From assembly GCA_014529385.2 (NCBI GenBank), contig CM043965.1:59614433-59678432 (forward strand): 64,000 nucleotides of DNA, in the 5' to 3' direction. The DNA is from Adiantum capillus-veneris. Lineage: Eukaryota; Streptophyta; Polypodiopsida; Polypodiales; Pteridaceae. How positions within the stretch are numbered: position 1 is the stretch's first letter; each line of letters opens with the position of its first letter. Below are positions 33,510-43,546 of the stretch, piece after piece. A program made the position numbers and the translations under genes. The notes beneath the pieces were generated by a model. That model saw nothing but the letters and a program-made list of their open reading frames with translations, was not told where the DNA came from and ran no database searches.

Positions 33510-34652
33510 GGAACGCATCCTACAAGAGTTATCTTGTAATTTTTTAGATACATAATTATCTTTCCTATAATGTACATATGCATATTTAAGTATAATAATA
33601 AGCCTTCTATCTCATCCTATTATTTTTCTCAAGGGTAACCTATCCTTACTTTACCATCAGAAAATACTATGGGAAAAGCTCAATAGCTCCGCCTCTTTAA
33701 CTTGGGGCAAAAAGCATTGATTCTTTATTTCTACTATTTCATTATCATCTCACACCCTAGCTAGATCCTATATCTAGGGTAAACTCCAATATATATATAT
33801 TCTATGTATTTTTTATACTTTTCTTATATTTCTTTTTAATTAGCTACTAGGAGGGAATCAAATCCTAGTGGGACACTAGGTGGCATGATTTCAAAGATAC
33901 ACTTATTTTAATGCATTAATTGCAAGCATCATTACAAAACTTTGTCAAGGAGCAATGTCATTGTTTCATATGGCATGAGGTGTCCTTTGGAATTAAATGA
34001 AAGTCTAGGCTAAGGGGACCACGAGAAGACTTTTGCTGCCAGAAGTGGATCCTATTTTGATGAATTTTTTACACAAGGTTCCAATCCGAATTGGAAAATG
34101 ATTTTAAAATGAAAATCGTAGCTAATGAGCTGAAGTTTTTGCTCATATTTTTACTTTTTTATTTGGAGCCATGGTTGAGGAGATATGATTAAAATACTGG
34201 ACCCCAGTTTGCCCACATCATGCAGGGACAACTCATTTCCAACTTTTCCAATTCCTATTCCCACGGGCTCCTCTCTTCTTGTGTAAACCCTTGGGGGTTC
34301 CCTTCACCTATAAAAGGGGACCTATTCTTCCTTGAAAATAACTCAAGCATTCAAGCCATTGATGAGAGGAATTCTTGAGGGAGTGAGTAGTAATGCCTAA
34401 TTGTACTTAGCTATTAACATAAGCCCAAGCCTACACTTTCTCTTAGAGGAAGACTAGCCATTCTTGTATGCTATCCTTGGAAGATCAAATCTAATCAAAG
34501 AAGGTCTTGCACTTGGCGTATCAATCAAAGTGGAGTTCTCCCCTCTTCTTCTCTCTCCATCAATAATAGTGCCAAAGGGTTTGTCAAGTAAGATGTGTTC
34601 TACATTGATGTTTTCTTGATTTCTTGTTGTTTTCTTTTTCGTCTCTAATCCA

Positions 34653-34710
<58 letters not shown>

Positions 34711-34905
34711 AATCTCATCTCCTTAACCAAACCTATCTCTCTCACTCTTAGTAATTCATCCTCTCTACAAATTTTAGGTTCTCTTTGCTACAGGTACATC
34801 TCTCCCTGCAGTATCCTTATTGCCTACGGGCAAGAATAGGGCTTGGGAGGGAAAATTATCATCTCTTCACTTCTCTCATATCTACATTTCTCACATACTA
34901 TCCTA
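33510..34905 (+). other. Non-coding, possible LTR with TATA box and (AT)n tract
   Basis: A TATA-like CCTATAAAAGGGG at about 34307-34319 is followed by leader-like sequence, and an (AT)n tract lies at about 34655-34708. It may be the 5' LTR/leader side of the coiled-coil element copy D, but it does not resemble the LTR at 38794. No gene seen. Confidence 0.35.
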
Positions 34906-34906
34906 G

Positions 34907-35125
34907 ATGAATAACCCACATGATGATCATTTCTATCTCTTTCACTCTGTACAATCTATTAGAATTAACGTATGGATTAGCCGTAAAATACACTTTCAAC
35001 AACGTAAAGTGTTTCTCTTTGGCCCAGAAAAGCTCAATGAAATACTTCTATCACCAGACCCTATTATACTACCTCTCATAGACTATAACTTTTCTTTTTA
35101 CGTAAGCGTAGTTATCTTGCTATGA
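34907..35125 (+). CDS. Small ORF A of a homologous overlapping pair
   Basis: 72 codons, starts MNNPHDDHFYLFHSVQSIRI and ends with a hydrophobic stretch (NFSFYVSVVILL). Its stop overlaps the start of the next ORF in ATGA. The second half aligns with ORF B: LFGPEKLN and ILPLIDY against LFGQPRLN and ILPMIRY. No known family. It may be a leader ORF of the downstream element, or chance. Confidence 0.3.
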   Translation: MNNPHDDHFYLFHSVQSIRINVWISRKIHFQQRKVFLFGPEKLNEILLSPDPIILPLIDYNFSFYVSVVILL

Positions 35126-35334
35126 ACCAAGAGATTTTGTACACACAATTAATCCCAATCACTAGACAAAATATATATATTATGGTAAGCACAAAACTAC
35201 AATTCCAAAGAACAATTCGTAGCCTATTTGGTCAGCCAAGATTGAATGCCATTAACTCATCTATTAACCCTTTCATACTACCCATGATACGATATGACCA
35301 TAGCCTTGATGTTTTCATCTTTGTGTTATTTTGA
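35122..35334 (+). CDS. Small ORF B of a homologous overlapping pair
   Basis: 70 codons, starts MNQEILYTQLIPITRQNIYI, with K-x-x-FQ, LFGQPRLN, INPFILPMIRY and a hydrophobic end (DVFIFVLF), each in register with ORF A. The ATGA overlap puts it in a different frame from A, so a duplication of about 209 bp would have to have kept both frames open. Function unknown. Confidence 0.3.
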   Translation: MNQEILYTQLIPITRQNIYIMVSTKLQFQRTIRSLFGQPRLNAINSSINPFILPMIRYDHSLDVFIFVLF

Positions 35335-35879
35335 CATTCTCTTTTGTGTTCTTTCTATGTGTGTGTGAGTGCAAGAGAGAAAGAGTGGGGCTTCTTTGAT
35401 TGCACTGCTTTCCAAATCCTAGTCTTCATGGCATCTATGGTTTAACTCCTTCATATAGTTTTTTTTGAGTTCTCTCACAAACTCTCACAACCATAAGTCC
35501 GGTGCTTTCTCGGCAAGACCGCAAATTTCTCGTCAGCGTGACCTTTTCGGAGTCTACAATTACTCGTTTTCAGCACCGTCTCACATGAGACATAAGGGGT
35601 AAGTTCTTTACTCATCAATGATCCATTTTGTACGGCAGGTAGCTAGTCTAAACCTTTAGAAAAAACCCTAGAAATTGAGCAGTGCACGAAGACCTATGAC
35701 CAAAAACTGACCATAACGGTTTGTCAGCTCGACCAAATCAGAGGGAATTTGAACTATAGCATGCCCTAACATAATAGATCATTTCTATATCCACTCTGAA
35801 GGGCACAAAGAAGGAAGGAAAGATCACTTGCCTAGGTGAACTAGAAGTCTTGACAAGGATTGCATACCATGCCATCAGC
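35335..35879 (+). other. Leader-like stretch, no gene
   Basis: Contains TCACATGAGACATAAGGGGT followed by AAGTTC, resembling the ACATGAGAGGTAAGCT context in the leader of copy C near 14385. This could be a shared splice donor or packaging region of the coiled-coil elements. Confidence 0.3.
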
Positions 35880-36921
35880 ATGGCCGACAACCTACCACCA
35901 GCCCTAGACCAAGACACTTGGATACTATCAGCTCAACTATCTCCATGAGCTACAAGATCAGCTAAAAGATCATACAAATCAGGTGAAGAGTCCGCTGAGA
36001 TCTCGCCAAAAAGACACAGCAATGAGAGCTCAGACAACGAAGAAAGGAGAGCACGCATTCAGGAGATGAAAAGAAAAGCCATGGCAACACACCAAGAAAA
36101 GCCCATGCAAAATCATGCCAGGTTTGAAAGGGAGAAACATTCTTACCAGTGTAGCCAACAAGCACAAGGAAAGGACCGGAAAAATGGGTACCTAGTGGAC
36201 TTAAGTCCCCAAGGACAAAGCATCACATAGGAAGGAAGATGAAGAACCTGCGTAAGCACTAGAACGCATGTACCAAGAAGCAGAAGCCCTAAAGCAGAAA
36301 GAATCCCAAGAAGAGGAAAGGAAAGCAAAAGAGGTGGAGGACCAGAGACAAGCCAAGTAAATAGCAAGGGAAGAGGCACAACACGACCAAGGTCACGAAT
36401 CTCCCCGACCCACTTCTCCTGTCTCTGAACACCACGATCAACCCATGCCGAGCCCACCACCATCAAAGGCGGTTAAAGACACCACAACAGAGCCAACTAA
36501 AGAAGTTGAGCCTGAACAAGAGAAAGCAGCCAAAGCTACACCAGAACCTGAATCAAAAGAAGCACAAGAATCTACACAAAAGGCTACTGCTACACAAGAG
36601 CAACAAAAAGAGAAAGAACCTGAGCCAGAAAAGGAAGCAAGTCCTGCACCAGAAGAGACCACAAAGTCTAAGAAAACATAGGAACATGGAATAGAACCAA
36701 CACCTTCTACCTCCACACAACAAGACACAGCTGAGGCATCCACAAAGCCTCAGGAAGACAAGGTAGAAGAAGGCCAGACACAGCCTCAAGGCCAAGAAGA
36801 ACGAGTCGCCATGTCGCAACCGAGAGACACACAAGAGGCTGCAGAGACATCTAGGCAGCTAGCAACAAATGACGATTGGCAAACATATGACGAAGTAATT
36901 TCTGCAAGGCAAATGTAGGAT
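35880..36921 (+). pseudogene. N-terminal low-complexity part of coiled-coil element copy D
   Basis: From an ATG at 35880, MADNLPPALDQDTWILSAQL, a stop, then SAEISPKRHSNESSDNEERR. After shifts, 36445-36681 gives an acidic Pro/Glu/Lys-rich tract (PEPESKEAQESTQKATATQ). It continues past a TAG as DTAEASTKPQEDKVEEGQTQ and WQTYDEVISARQM. It lacks the globular 306-residue domain seen in copy C. Mostly disordered-looking sequence. Confidence 0.45.
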
Positions 36922-37452
36922 ATGACGGAAAGACTCCGATTAGCAATACTTGGCCGTAGCACAAAGGCCAAGGAGTTAGAGACATATCACAAAGTAATCC
37001 TACAAGTCAACAAATATGCAAGGCAAATGCAAGATATGACGGAAAGAATCCGATCAACAGCACTTGGCCGTAGCACAAAGGGCAAGGAGTTAGAGATGGT
37101 GATTGACACCCTCCAAGGAGAGTTAGAAGATAGATTAAACGTTATCACCGATCTTCAGAGGCAAGTGCAAGAAATGAAAGCCGAGGCTGAACAACATCAG
37201 ATAGCACGAGATAGAAAGCAGAAGAAGATGGAAGAGTTAGGTGACCTGCTTACAAAATTGTCAGATGCATGTAAAGCCAAAGATGATCAGCTGATAGAAG
37301 TTACAAACGAACTTCTAATGACAACCCTGTCAGCTCAAAAAATTCAAGAGCAGTTGGATGTCGCTAATGCTTCTTTACAATACTCAGAACAAAGAATAAA
37401 TGATCAGGCAATTTTCTTGCAGCAAATAAGAGAGAATCCAAGGGATAGATGA
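36922..37452 (+). CDS. Coiled-coil segment of element copy D
   Basis: 176 codons of continuous heptad-like helix: LVEL/ILE-type spacing in MVIDTLQGELEDRLNVITDL, MEELGDLLTKLSDACKAKDD and EQLDVANASLQYSEQRINDQ. A 114-bp internal duplication (blocks beginning at 36904 and 37018) repeats DMTERLRLAILGRSTKAKEL in slightly changed form. The frame then fails at a 34-bp duplication beginning at 37441. The antisense fragment at 25385 shows the undamaged order. Confidence 0.6.
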   Translation: MTERLRLAILGRSTKAKELETYHKVILQVNKYARQMQDMTERIRSTALGRSTKGKELEMVIDTLQGELEDRLNVITDLQRQVQEMKAEAEQHQIARDRKQKKMEELGDLLTKLSDACKAKDDQLIEVTNELLMTTLSAQKIQEQLDVANASLQYSEQRINDQAIFLQQIRENPRDR

Positions 37453-37811
37453 AGTGTACAAAGCATTCAATCAAAGGGATAGATGAAGTGTACAAAGCAT
37501 TAGAGAAAAAGACCAAAGACCTCGAGTTGGAATTAAAGTTAGAGCAATCTCAGCACAGGGACCTGGCTTTGATGTGGGTCCAAAGAGAAGAAGAATTGCT
37601 AAAAGAAATAGCTGATCTTAAAAGAGTTAACCAGCTGCTAAGAGAAGGAAAGCCAAAAACGCAAGAAGAGGTAGGCACTTCGGAGCACCTACAAATAGAT
37701 ATACCCTCAGTGTCATTTGATGAACTAGAGACACAGTCCACAGTAGATCTGAGTGGTGAGGATGATTTTCAGGTAAACATTACAGATGAAGACATAGTGC
37801 CCATGGTCTAG
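37449..37811 (+). CDS. Second coiled-coil segment of element copy D
   Basis: Reads IKGIDEVYKALEKKTKDLEL, EQSQHRDLALMWVQREEELL, and KRVNQLLREGKPKTQEEVGT, then an acidic tail (ELETQSTVDLSGEDDFQVN). It is the continuation of the preceding frame, displaced by the 34-bp duplication. TAG at 37809 precedes the C-terminal domain. Confidence 0.55.
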   Translation: MKCTKHSIKGIDEVYKALEKKTKDLELELKLEQSQHRDLALMWVQREEELLKEIADLKRVNQLLREGKPKTQEEVGTSEHLQIDIPSVSFDELETQSTVDLSGEDDFQVNITDEDIVPMV

Positions 37812-38808
37812 CTCTCAAAGGTTGAAGAAGATACGCTGAAAGAAAAGATTACACAAGAGGTGGATGAGCAGTGGAAGGCAGCAATGGATTGGGAGTGGAG
37901 AGTTCATCATTCCGTCAACATTAAACAACTCACTCCCAATCAAATCAATGCGCAGTGGCACCAACAATCCTTGCCATACCCTATGATAAAAGTGGAGTTA
38001 CTACAGGTTAAAGAAAGGCTTTATGTAGACATGCAAATAGATGGTGCAGATAAAGACCACCCAAAGTGGAGGTTGAGATGGCTGAACAAAAACCCAAGGT
38101 ACTTGATTTTGTTCACAAGAGCACCTGCCGCCCTGTAAAGAGATCCGACCTTCTGTCATGTACCAAGAGTAAGGACTTGGCAAGCGCATGAGGCACTAAT
38201 GAAGAAGAGGCCAACCTGGTTGAACTACCCAAGATTTCCAGCTCCAAAGAAAGAACCGGCCACAGAGGAATACATGGTGAAAACCCTAAATGGAGCCATG
38301 TCCTTCTTCAAAATGCTATTGGATCTCTCATGTGAAATTTTATATAAAATATGCCACATGCTGCTCACCTGTATTAAAGTTTTTCATGAGCCAGAGCAAG
38401 CAGGCACCCTGTGGATGTCATTCCTCAAGGGTAATAAAAGATTATGCTACGATCTTAGTGGTCCGCCTTCCGAAGAAGTTCTCTATGGCTTTTACGCCCG
38501 GTGTATGTTCTTACCATCACATAATATGTTGGCATTCGAGAAAGCCTTCTACACGGGATTCTTCACTTGACAAATGAAGATTTTTGAGCCAGTGATCAGT
38601 AACCTCACATCCAGGTTTGTAGGCTACTCAGTGGTGGAGCTGAAGAACAGAGTAACCATGCACTTTCTACAAGTGCCAAATAAAGAAAGAAAAATCAGAT
38701 ACCGCTTAAAGGCCACCTCGCCGGTCACGAGCCTGAAGACTTTTTCAGCCCATAAATCTGTGTCAAGGGACGACACAGGCGAGGAGGGGGGAATGTTAGC
38801 AGCAAACT
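37812..38808 (+). pseudogene. Conserved C-terminal domain of coiled-coil element copy D
   Basis: Reads EEDTLKEKITQEVDEQWKAA, WHQQSLPYPMIKVE, KWRLRWLNKNPRYLILF, then after a stop RPTWLNYPRF, EYMVKTLNGAMSFFKMLLDL, CYDLSGPPSEEVLYGFYARC and MFLPSHNMLAFEKAFYTGFF. Every block has a partner in the same order in copy C. After another stop the frame 38574-38808 reads to the polypurine tract and a few codons into the LTR. A domain kept in two diverged copies implies it once had a function; what, I cannot say. Confidence 0.65.
38781..38793 (+). promoter_or_regulatory. Polypurine tract of copy D
   Basis: GAGGAGGGGGGAA directly before TGTTAGCAGC, the LTR start. Confidence 0.8.
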
Positions 38809-39695
38809 AACACGGATACCATTTTTCGAAGTTCTCATTGTAAAACACTTATTATTTTGATAAATCAAGAATATTGTAACTCCTATTTTCTCGGATAAAA
38901 CTCTGTAATTAATGAGCCGAGGCTACAAGCTTCCAGATTGTATCAACCTGTCATTACCCATCTTTGGTAGAACTCCCAGATTATTAGTTTTGACCACCAA
39001 AAACCCTGGCTAAGGTATAAAAGCCAATTTTTGTAAGTTATTTTTAAGTTTTTGGATAATAGAAATGCAGTGTGAGCTAACGGCGCTCACTCCTTTCCTT
39101 CTCGCTCTTCCTACTCTCTCCCCAATCATCAGATTGCAATCGCGTTTGTTGCATTGCAACCGTAGGTAAGAGATCTATGCATTGACGTAAGCAGTTCACA
39201 TGAGTTCGTAGCTTTTGGCGTCACTGACCAGTGGCCTAATTTCATCATAACTAGGAGTTTACACTTTCAAATAAAAAACTAAGCATAGGCGGGATATTGG
39301 GGCATCATTGCTAAGCATTTAGATGCATTCTGGGTCGAAAAACGACTAGGTCAAAAATCCACTGTTGTTAATAATCGCAATTTTGAAACTTGACCTAAAG
39401 TGGGGTTTGAGACAATAAGCATGTGTGCTTAGGTCTTATAAACATGTCCTAGAAGTTTCATTACATTTGGATGTCATTTGATGTTGTAAACAGATGTGAT
39501 TTGTTTGCCGATGAGCGATTGGCTTTTGGTGATTTCAGTCACTTGAGTGTAGCTTGAGTTAGATGCGAGTTGTTAGTTGTTTTTTGAGATATTAACAACC
39601 TCTTGTAGCCTCTATGCACTAGTGGAATCAGCTTCATCCCATGGATTGACAAATTAATCGTGGTTCTCGCTAATACTGCAATAAGATAGGATGGT
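38794..39695 (+). mobile_element. 3' LTR of coiled-coil element copy D (902 bp, last ~20 bp missing)
   Basis: Starts TGTTAGCAGC. A TATA box, TATAAAA, is at about 39016. The inverted LTR at 40643-41563 matches it along its length, which fixes both ends. The match stops at GGATGGT near 39695, so about 20-25 bp of the normal LTR end are replaced. Confidence 0.85.
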
Positions 39696-39699
39696 AAAT

Positions 39700-40030
39700 G
39701 GGACAGAAGTAAATAATCGCGATTATTTATTGCTGGCAACATTTTGCATCTTTTTGGTCAAGTAATCATGTACACATGTTCATCACATCAATACAAGCCT
39801 ATGAATCAAATTTCATCAAGTTTGGACAAATTTTCCCCCAATTTACGCGCAAGTTTCAAAAAGTCAGTACAAACTTTTGTTTTTATCTAGTTTTTTGTCA
39901 ATTTGGTGATCCATATCTTTTGGGCCTTTACAAAAGTTGTTTGTACACATAAAATGAGTCAATGGTATGAACGTTGGTCAAATACAGGCTGAAAGTTAAT
40001 AATCACGATTATTAACTTGAGGCTTGAAAT
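39700..40030 (+). repeat. Pair of AT-rich palindromes 286 bp apart
   Basis: TAAATAATCGCGATTATTTA is a perfect 20-bp palindrome at 39710-39729. A second, AAGTTAATAATCACGATTAT followed by TAACTT, spans 39993-40018 with one central mismatch. Centres are 286 bp apart. A half-site TTAATAATCGCAATTTT lies in the LTR at about 39368. The sequence between includes blocks that loosely repeat. Confidence 0.75.
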
Positions 40031-40623
40031 GAACACTCTTTTGCAAATTTTTCAAAGACAATCCGTACATGAGCTATTTTAAGCATATGAATCAAGTCAA
40101 AACTTAATTTGGCCTAAAATATCAAGAATTACCAATTGATTTAGACAACTTTTAAGCTTACTCTCTAGTCGGATTGAGTGGTTTTGAGTCTTTTCGGGCT
40201 ATTTCTAACCATAGACCTGAATTTTTGTACCTTCAAAGAACACTTATGCTTGATTCTTTCAGAGAGAGCAATGTTCTGAAATCCACCTCGGATCCTACTT
40301 ACCCTACTCCTAGATTCTCATGCAATGGGGTTGTGGAAAGTGTCCACAGACACTTGTTTTCTTGTTTTTTATGTTTTTTCTGAGTATTGATCTTAAGACT
40401 TGTCTCGTCTACCAATCATCCTCAAAATCCTAATCTAACTCTACAATCCTAAAGGCACTCTACAAGTACGATTATTTCCAAGCTACCTCTACATAACAAA
40501 AGAAGACAATCTTAGGCTATGCGGTTTCTAAAAGAAAGTTTAGAACTCTAGGCGATCATAGAGGAAGTTAATGGACAACTACACAAGACGCTCGTGTTTT
40601 TCCCTAGTTTAGGTCTCTTTGAT
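40031..40623 (-). other. Leader downstream of the inverted LTR, no gene
   Basis: On the minus strand this follows the primer-binding site and reads as untranslated leader. No frame of note. Confidence 0.4.
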
Positions 40624-40640
40624 CCCCGGAAACGACGCCA
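40624..40640 (-). promoter_or_regulatory. Primer-binding site, Asp-tRNA type
   Basis: Minus strand TGGCGTCGTTTCCGGGG, two bases after the LTR end. It matches the complement of a plant tRNA-Asp 3' end at 15 of 17 positions (from general knowledge of that tRNA). Asp-tRNA priming is common in Tat/Athila-type plant Ty3/gypsy elements. Confidence 0.75.
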
Positions 40641-40642
40641 AA

Positions 40643-41563
40643 TGTGGGACGCATGTCTAAACTCACCATCCTATCTTATTGCGTATTAGCGAGAACCATG
40701 ATTAATTTGTCAATCCATGGGATGAAGTTGATTCGACTAGTGCATAGAGGCTACAAGAGGTTGTCAATCTCTTGGAAATAACTAACAACTCGTATCTAAC
40801 TCAAACTACACTCAAGTGATTGAAATCACCAAAAGACAATCACTCACATCGGCAAACAAATCACATCCATTACAACATCAAATGACATCCAAATGTAACG
40901 AAACTTCTAGGACATGTTTATAGGACCTAAGCACACATGCTTATGGTCTCAAACCCCACTTTAGGTCAAGTTCCAAAATCTCAATTATTAACAGTAGTGG
41001 ATTTTTGACCTAGTCGTTTTTGACCCAGAAAGCATCTAAATGCTTAGCAATGATGCGCCGATACCCCGCTTATGCTTAGTTTTTTATTTGAAAGTGTAAA
41101 TTCCTAGTTAGGATGAAATTAGGCCGCGGGTCGACGACGCCAAAAGCTATGAACTACTGTGGACTGCTCACGTCAATGCGTAGAGCTCTTACCTGCGGTT
41201 GCAATGCAACAAATGCGCCTGAAATGTGACAACTGGGGAGGGACTAGGAAGTGCGAGAAGGAGAGGAGTGAGTGCCGTTAGCTCACGCTACATTTCTATT
41301 ATCCAAAAACTTAAAAATAACTTACAAAAATTGGCTTTTATATCTTAGCCAAGGTCTTTGGAGGTCAAAACTAATAATCTCGGAGTTCTACCAAAAATGG
41401 GTAATGACAAGTTGATACAATCTGGAAGCTTGTAGCCTCGGCTCATTAATTACAAAGTTTTATTCGAGAAAATAGGATTTACAATATTCCCAATTTATCA
41501 AAAAATAAGTGTTTTACAATGAGAACTCTGAAAAATGGTATCCGTGTTAGCTTGCTGCTAACA
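40643..41563 (-). mobile_element. Inverted LTR of the copy-D family, 921 bp
   Basis: Minus strand starts TGTTAGCAGC and ends CCCACA, with the primer-binding site right after, so it is a 5' LTR of a minus-strand copy. It pairs with 38794-39695 as an inverted repeat with a loop of about 950 bp. TATA-like GATATAAAAGCC is in the same place as in the partner. Confidence 0.85.
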
Positions 41564-43546
41564 AGGCTTCAACCCCCAATGGGCTACAGTTGAAGGGGAG
41601 GGCGCCACGTGGCACAACATAGCTCCCACATGCGCAGACGGTGGTTTGAACGGAAGGGTTTAAAACCTGGTCCGTGTGGCCCCTTTGAAGTGTAGGTTAG
41701 AGAGAGGGGAGCTTGGAGCCCTCGTTGGCTATGGCGCATGTCTGTTAGGCAGTGTGGCGTTGGCACGCGCCTTGCAAGGGCGGCGTGTGGAGGTGTGGGT
41801 GGTAATGGGCGCAGTGCGCCCGTGGGGTCAAGATGGTGGCGTGCGCGCCAAGGGATGGTTCCCGCGCCCCGCCCTTGAGGCCCCAATTTGTTTTTGAGGA
41901 TAAGCTCCCTCCCATTAGCGAGGTCACCAATGCTCGAGGTGGAGCGGCAGGGGATGATTCACATGCAAGAAATGAGGGAGAGAGGGAGTGTTCAAGAGCC
42001 GCCATGTGTACAAGGGGTGGGCGGGCCCATTTCAAGGCTGGGCCAGTCCAAATGGCGACCAAGAAGACAAGTGAGAAGTGGGCCAAGTGCAAAGGGATCC
42101 AAGGGAGCAATCCGAGGAGAAGGCTAGGGGAAGGAGGATCAAGCCAGAGGCAAATCAAAAGTAGGTCTAAGGGACAATGCAAGGCTAGGCTCCCCGAAAG
42201 GAAAAAAATAAAGAGAAAAGGAAAAAAAATTAAAAATGCCTAGGGGCAGTAGTGATGTCGCTAATGCACCCCCTCTCAAGTGCAAAAGAAAGAGAAAGAG
42301 AGCAATGAAAGCAAGGAGGTGGTGCACCCAATCTATGTCGACCCATGAAAGTGCCAGTAGCAGCGGTGTGGAAATCAGTAGCCTAATGGGGAAATGCTTG
42401 AGCAGGTGCTAGATGCAGAGAACAAAAGATATTGTCGAGATCTTATCTTAGCCAAGGTTTTTGGAGGTCAAAACTAATAATCTCAGAGTTCTACCAAAAA
42501 TGGGTAATGACAGGTTGATACAATCTGGAAGCTTGTAGCCTCGGCTCATTAATTACAAAGTTTTATCCGAGAAAATAGGATTTACAATATTCCCAATTTA
42601 TCAAAAAAATAAGTGTTGTACAATGAGAACTCCGAAAAATGGTATCCATGTTAGCTTGCTGCTAATAAGGCTTCAACCCCCAATGGAATGCAGTTGAAGG
42701 GGAGGGCGCCACGTGGCACAGCATAGCTCCCACATGCGCAGACGGTGGTTTGAACGGAAGGGTTTAAAACCTGGTCCGTGTAGCCCCTTTGAAGTGTAGG
42801 TTAGAGAGAGGGGAGCTTGAAGCCCTCGTTGGCTATGACGCATGTCTGTTAGGCAGTGTGGCATTGGCACGCGTCTTGCAAGCGCAGCGTGTGGCGGTGT
42901 GGGTGGTAATGGGCGCAGTGCGCCCGTGGGGTCGAGATGGTGGCGTGCGCGCCAGGGGATGGTTCCCGCGCCCCGCCCTTGAGGCCCCAAATTTTTTTTG
43001 AGGATAAGCTCCCCCCCATTAGCGAGGTCACCAATGCTCGAGGTGGAGCGGCAGGGGATGATTCACATGCAAGAAATGAGGGAGAGAGGGAGTGTTCAAG
43101 AGCCGCCATGTGTACAAGGGGTGGGCGGGCCCATTTCAAGGCTGGGCGAGTCCAAATGGCGACCAAGAAGACAAGTGAGAAGTGGGCCAAGTGCAAAGGG
43201 ATCCAAGGGATCAATCTGAGGAGAAGGCTAGGGGAAGGAGGATCAAGCCAGAGGCAAATCAAAAGTAGGTCAAAGGGACAATGCAAGGCAAGGCTCCCCG
43301 AAAGGAAAAAAATAAAGAGAAAATGAAAAAAAATTAAAAATGCCTAGGGGCAGTAGTGATGTCGCTAATGCACCCCCCCTCAAGTGCAAAAGAAAGAGAA
43401 AGAGAGCAATGAAAGCAAGGAGGTGGTGCACCCAATCTATGTCGACCCATGGAAGTGCCAGTAGCAGCAGTGTCAAAATCAGTAGCCTAATGGGGAAATG
43501 CTTGAGCAGGTGCTAGATGCAGAGAACAAAAGATCTTGTCGAGAAG
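41341..43546 (+). repeat. 1103-bp direct tandem duplication across an element junction
   Basis: 41341-42443 and 42444-43546 are nearly identical. Each begins with about 222 bp of inverted copy-D LTR (TATCTTAGCCAAGG) and continues through the junction GCTGCTAA(C/T)AAGGCTTC into the GC-rich LTR of another element up to AGATCTTGTCGAGA. The unit thus spans two different elements, so the duplication happened after they had joined. Confidence 0.9.

Noticed and set aside
41745-43326. 130-145-codon frames on both strands
   Set aside because: They lie within GC-rich LTR DNA, are duplicated with it, and overlap on opposite strands.
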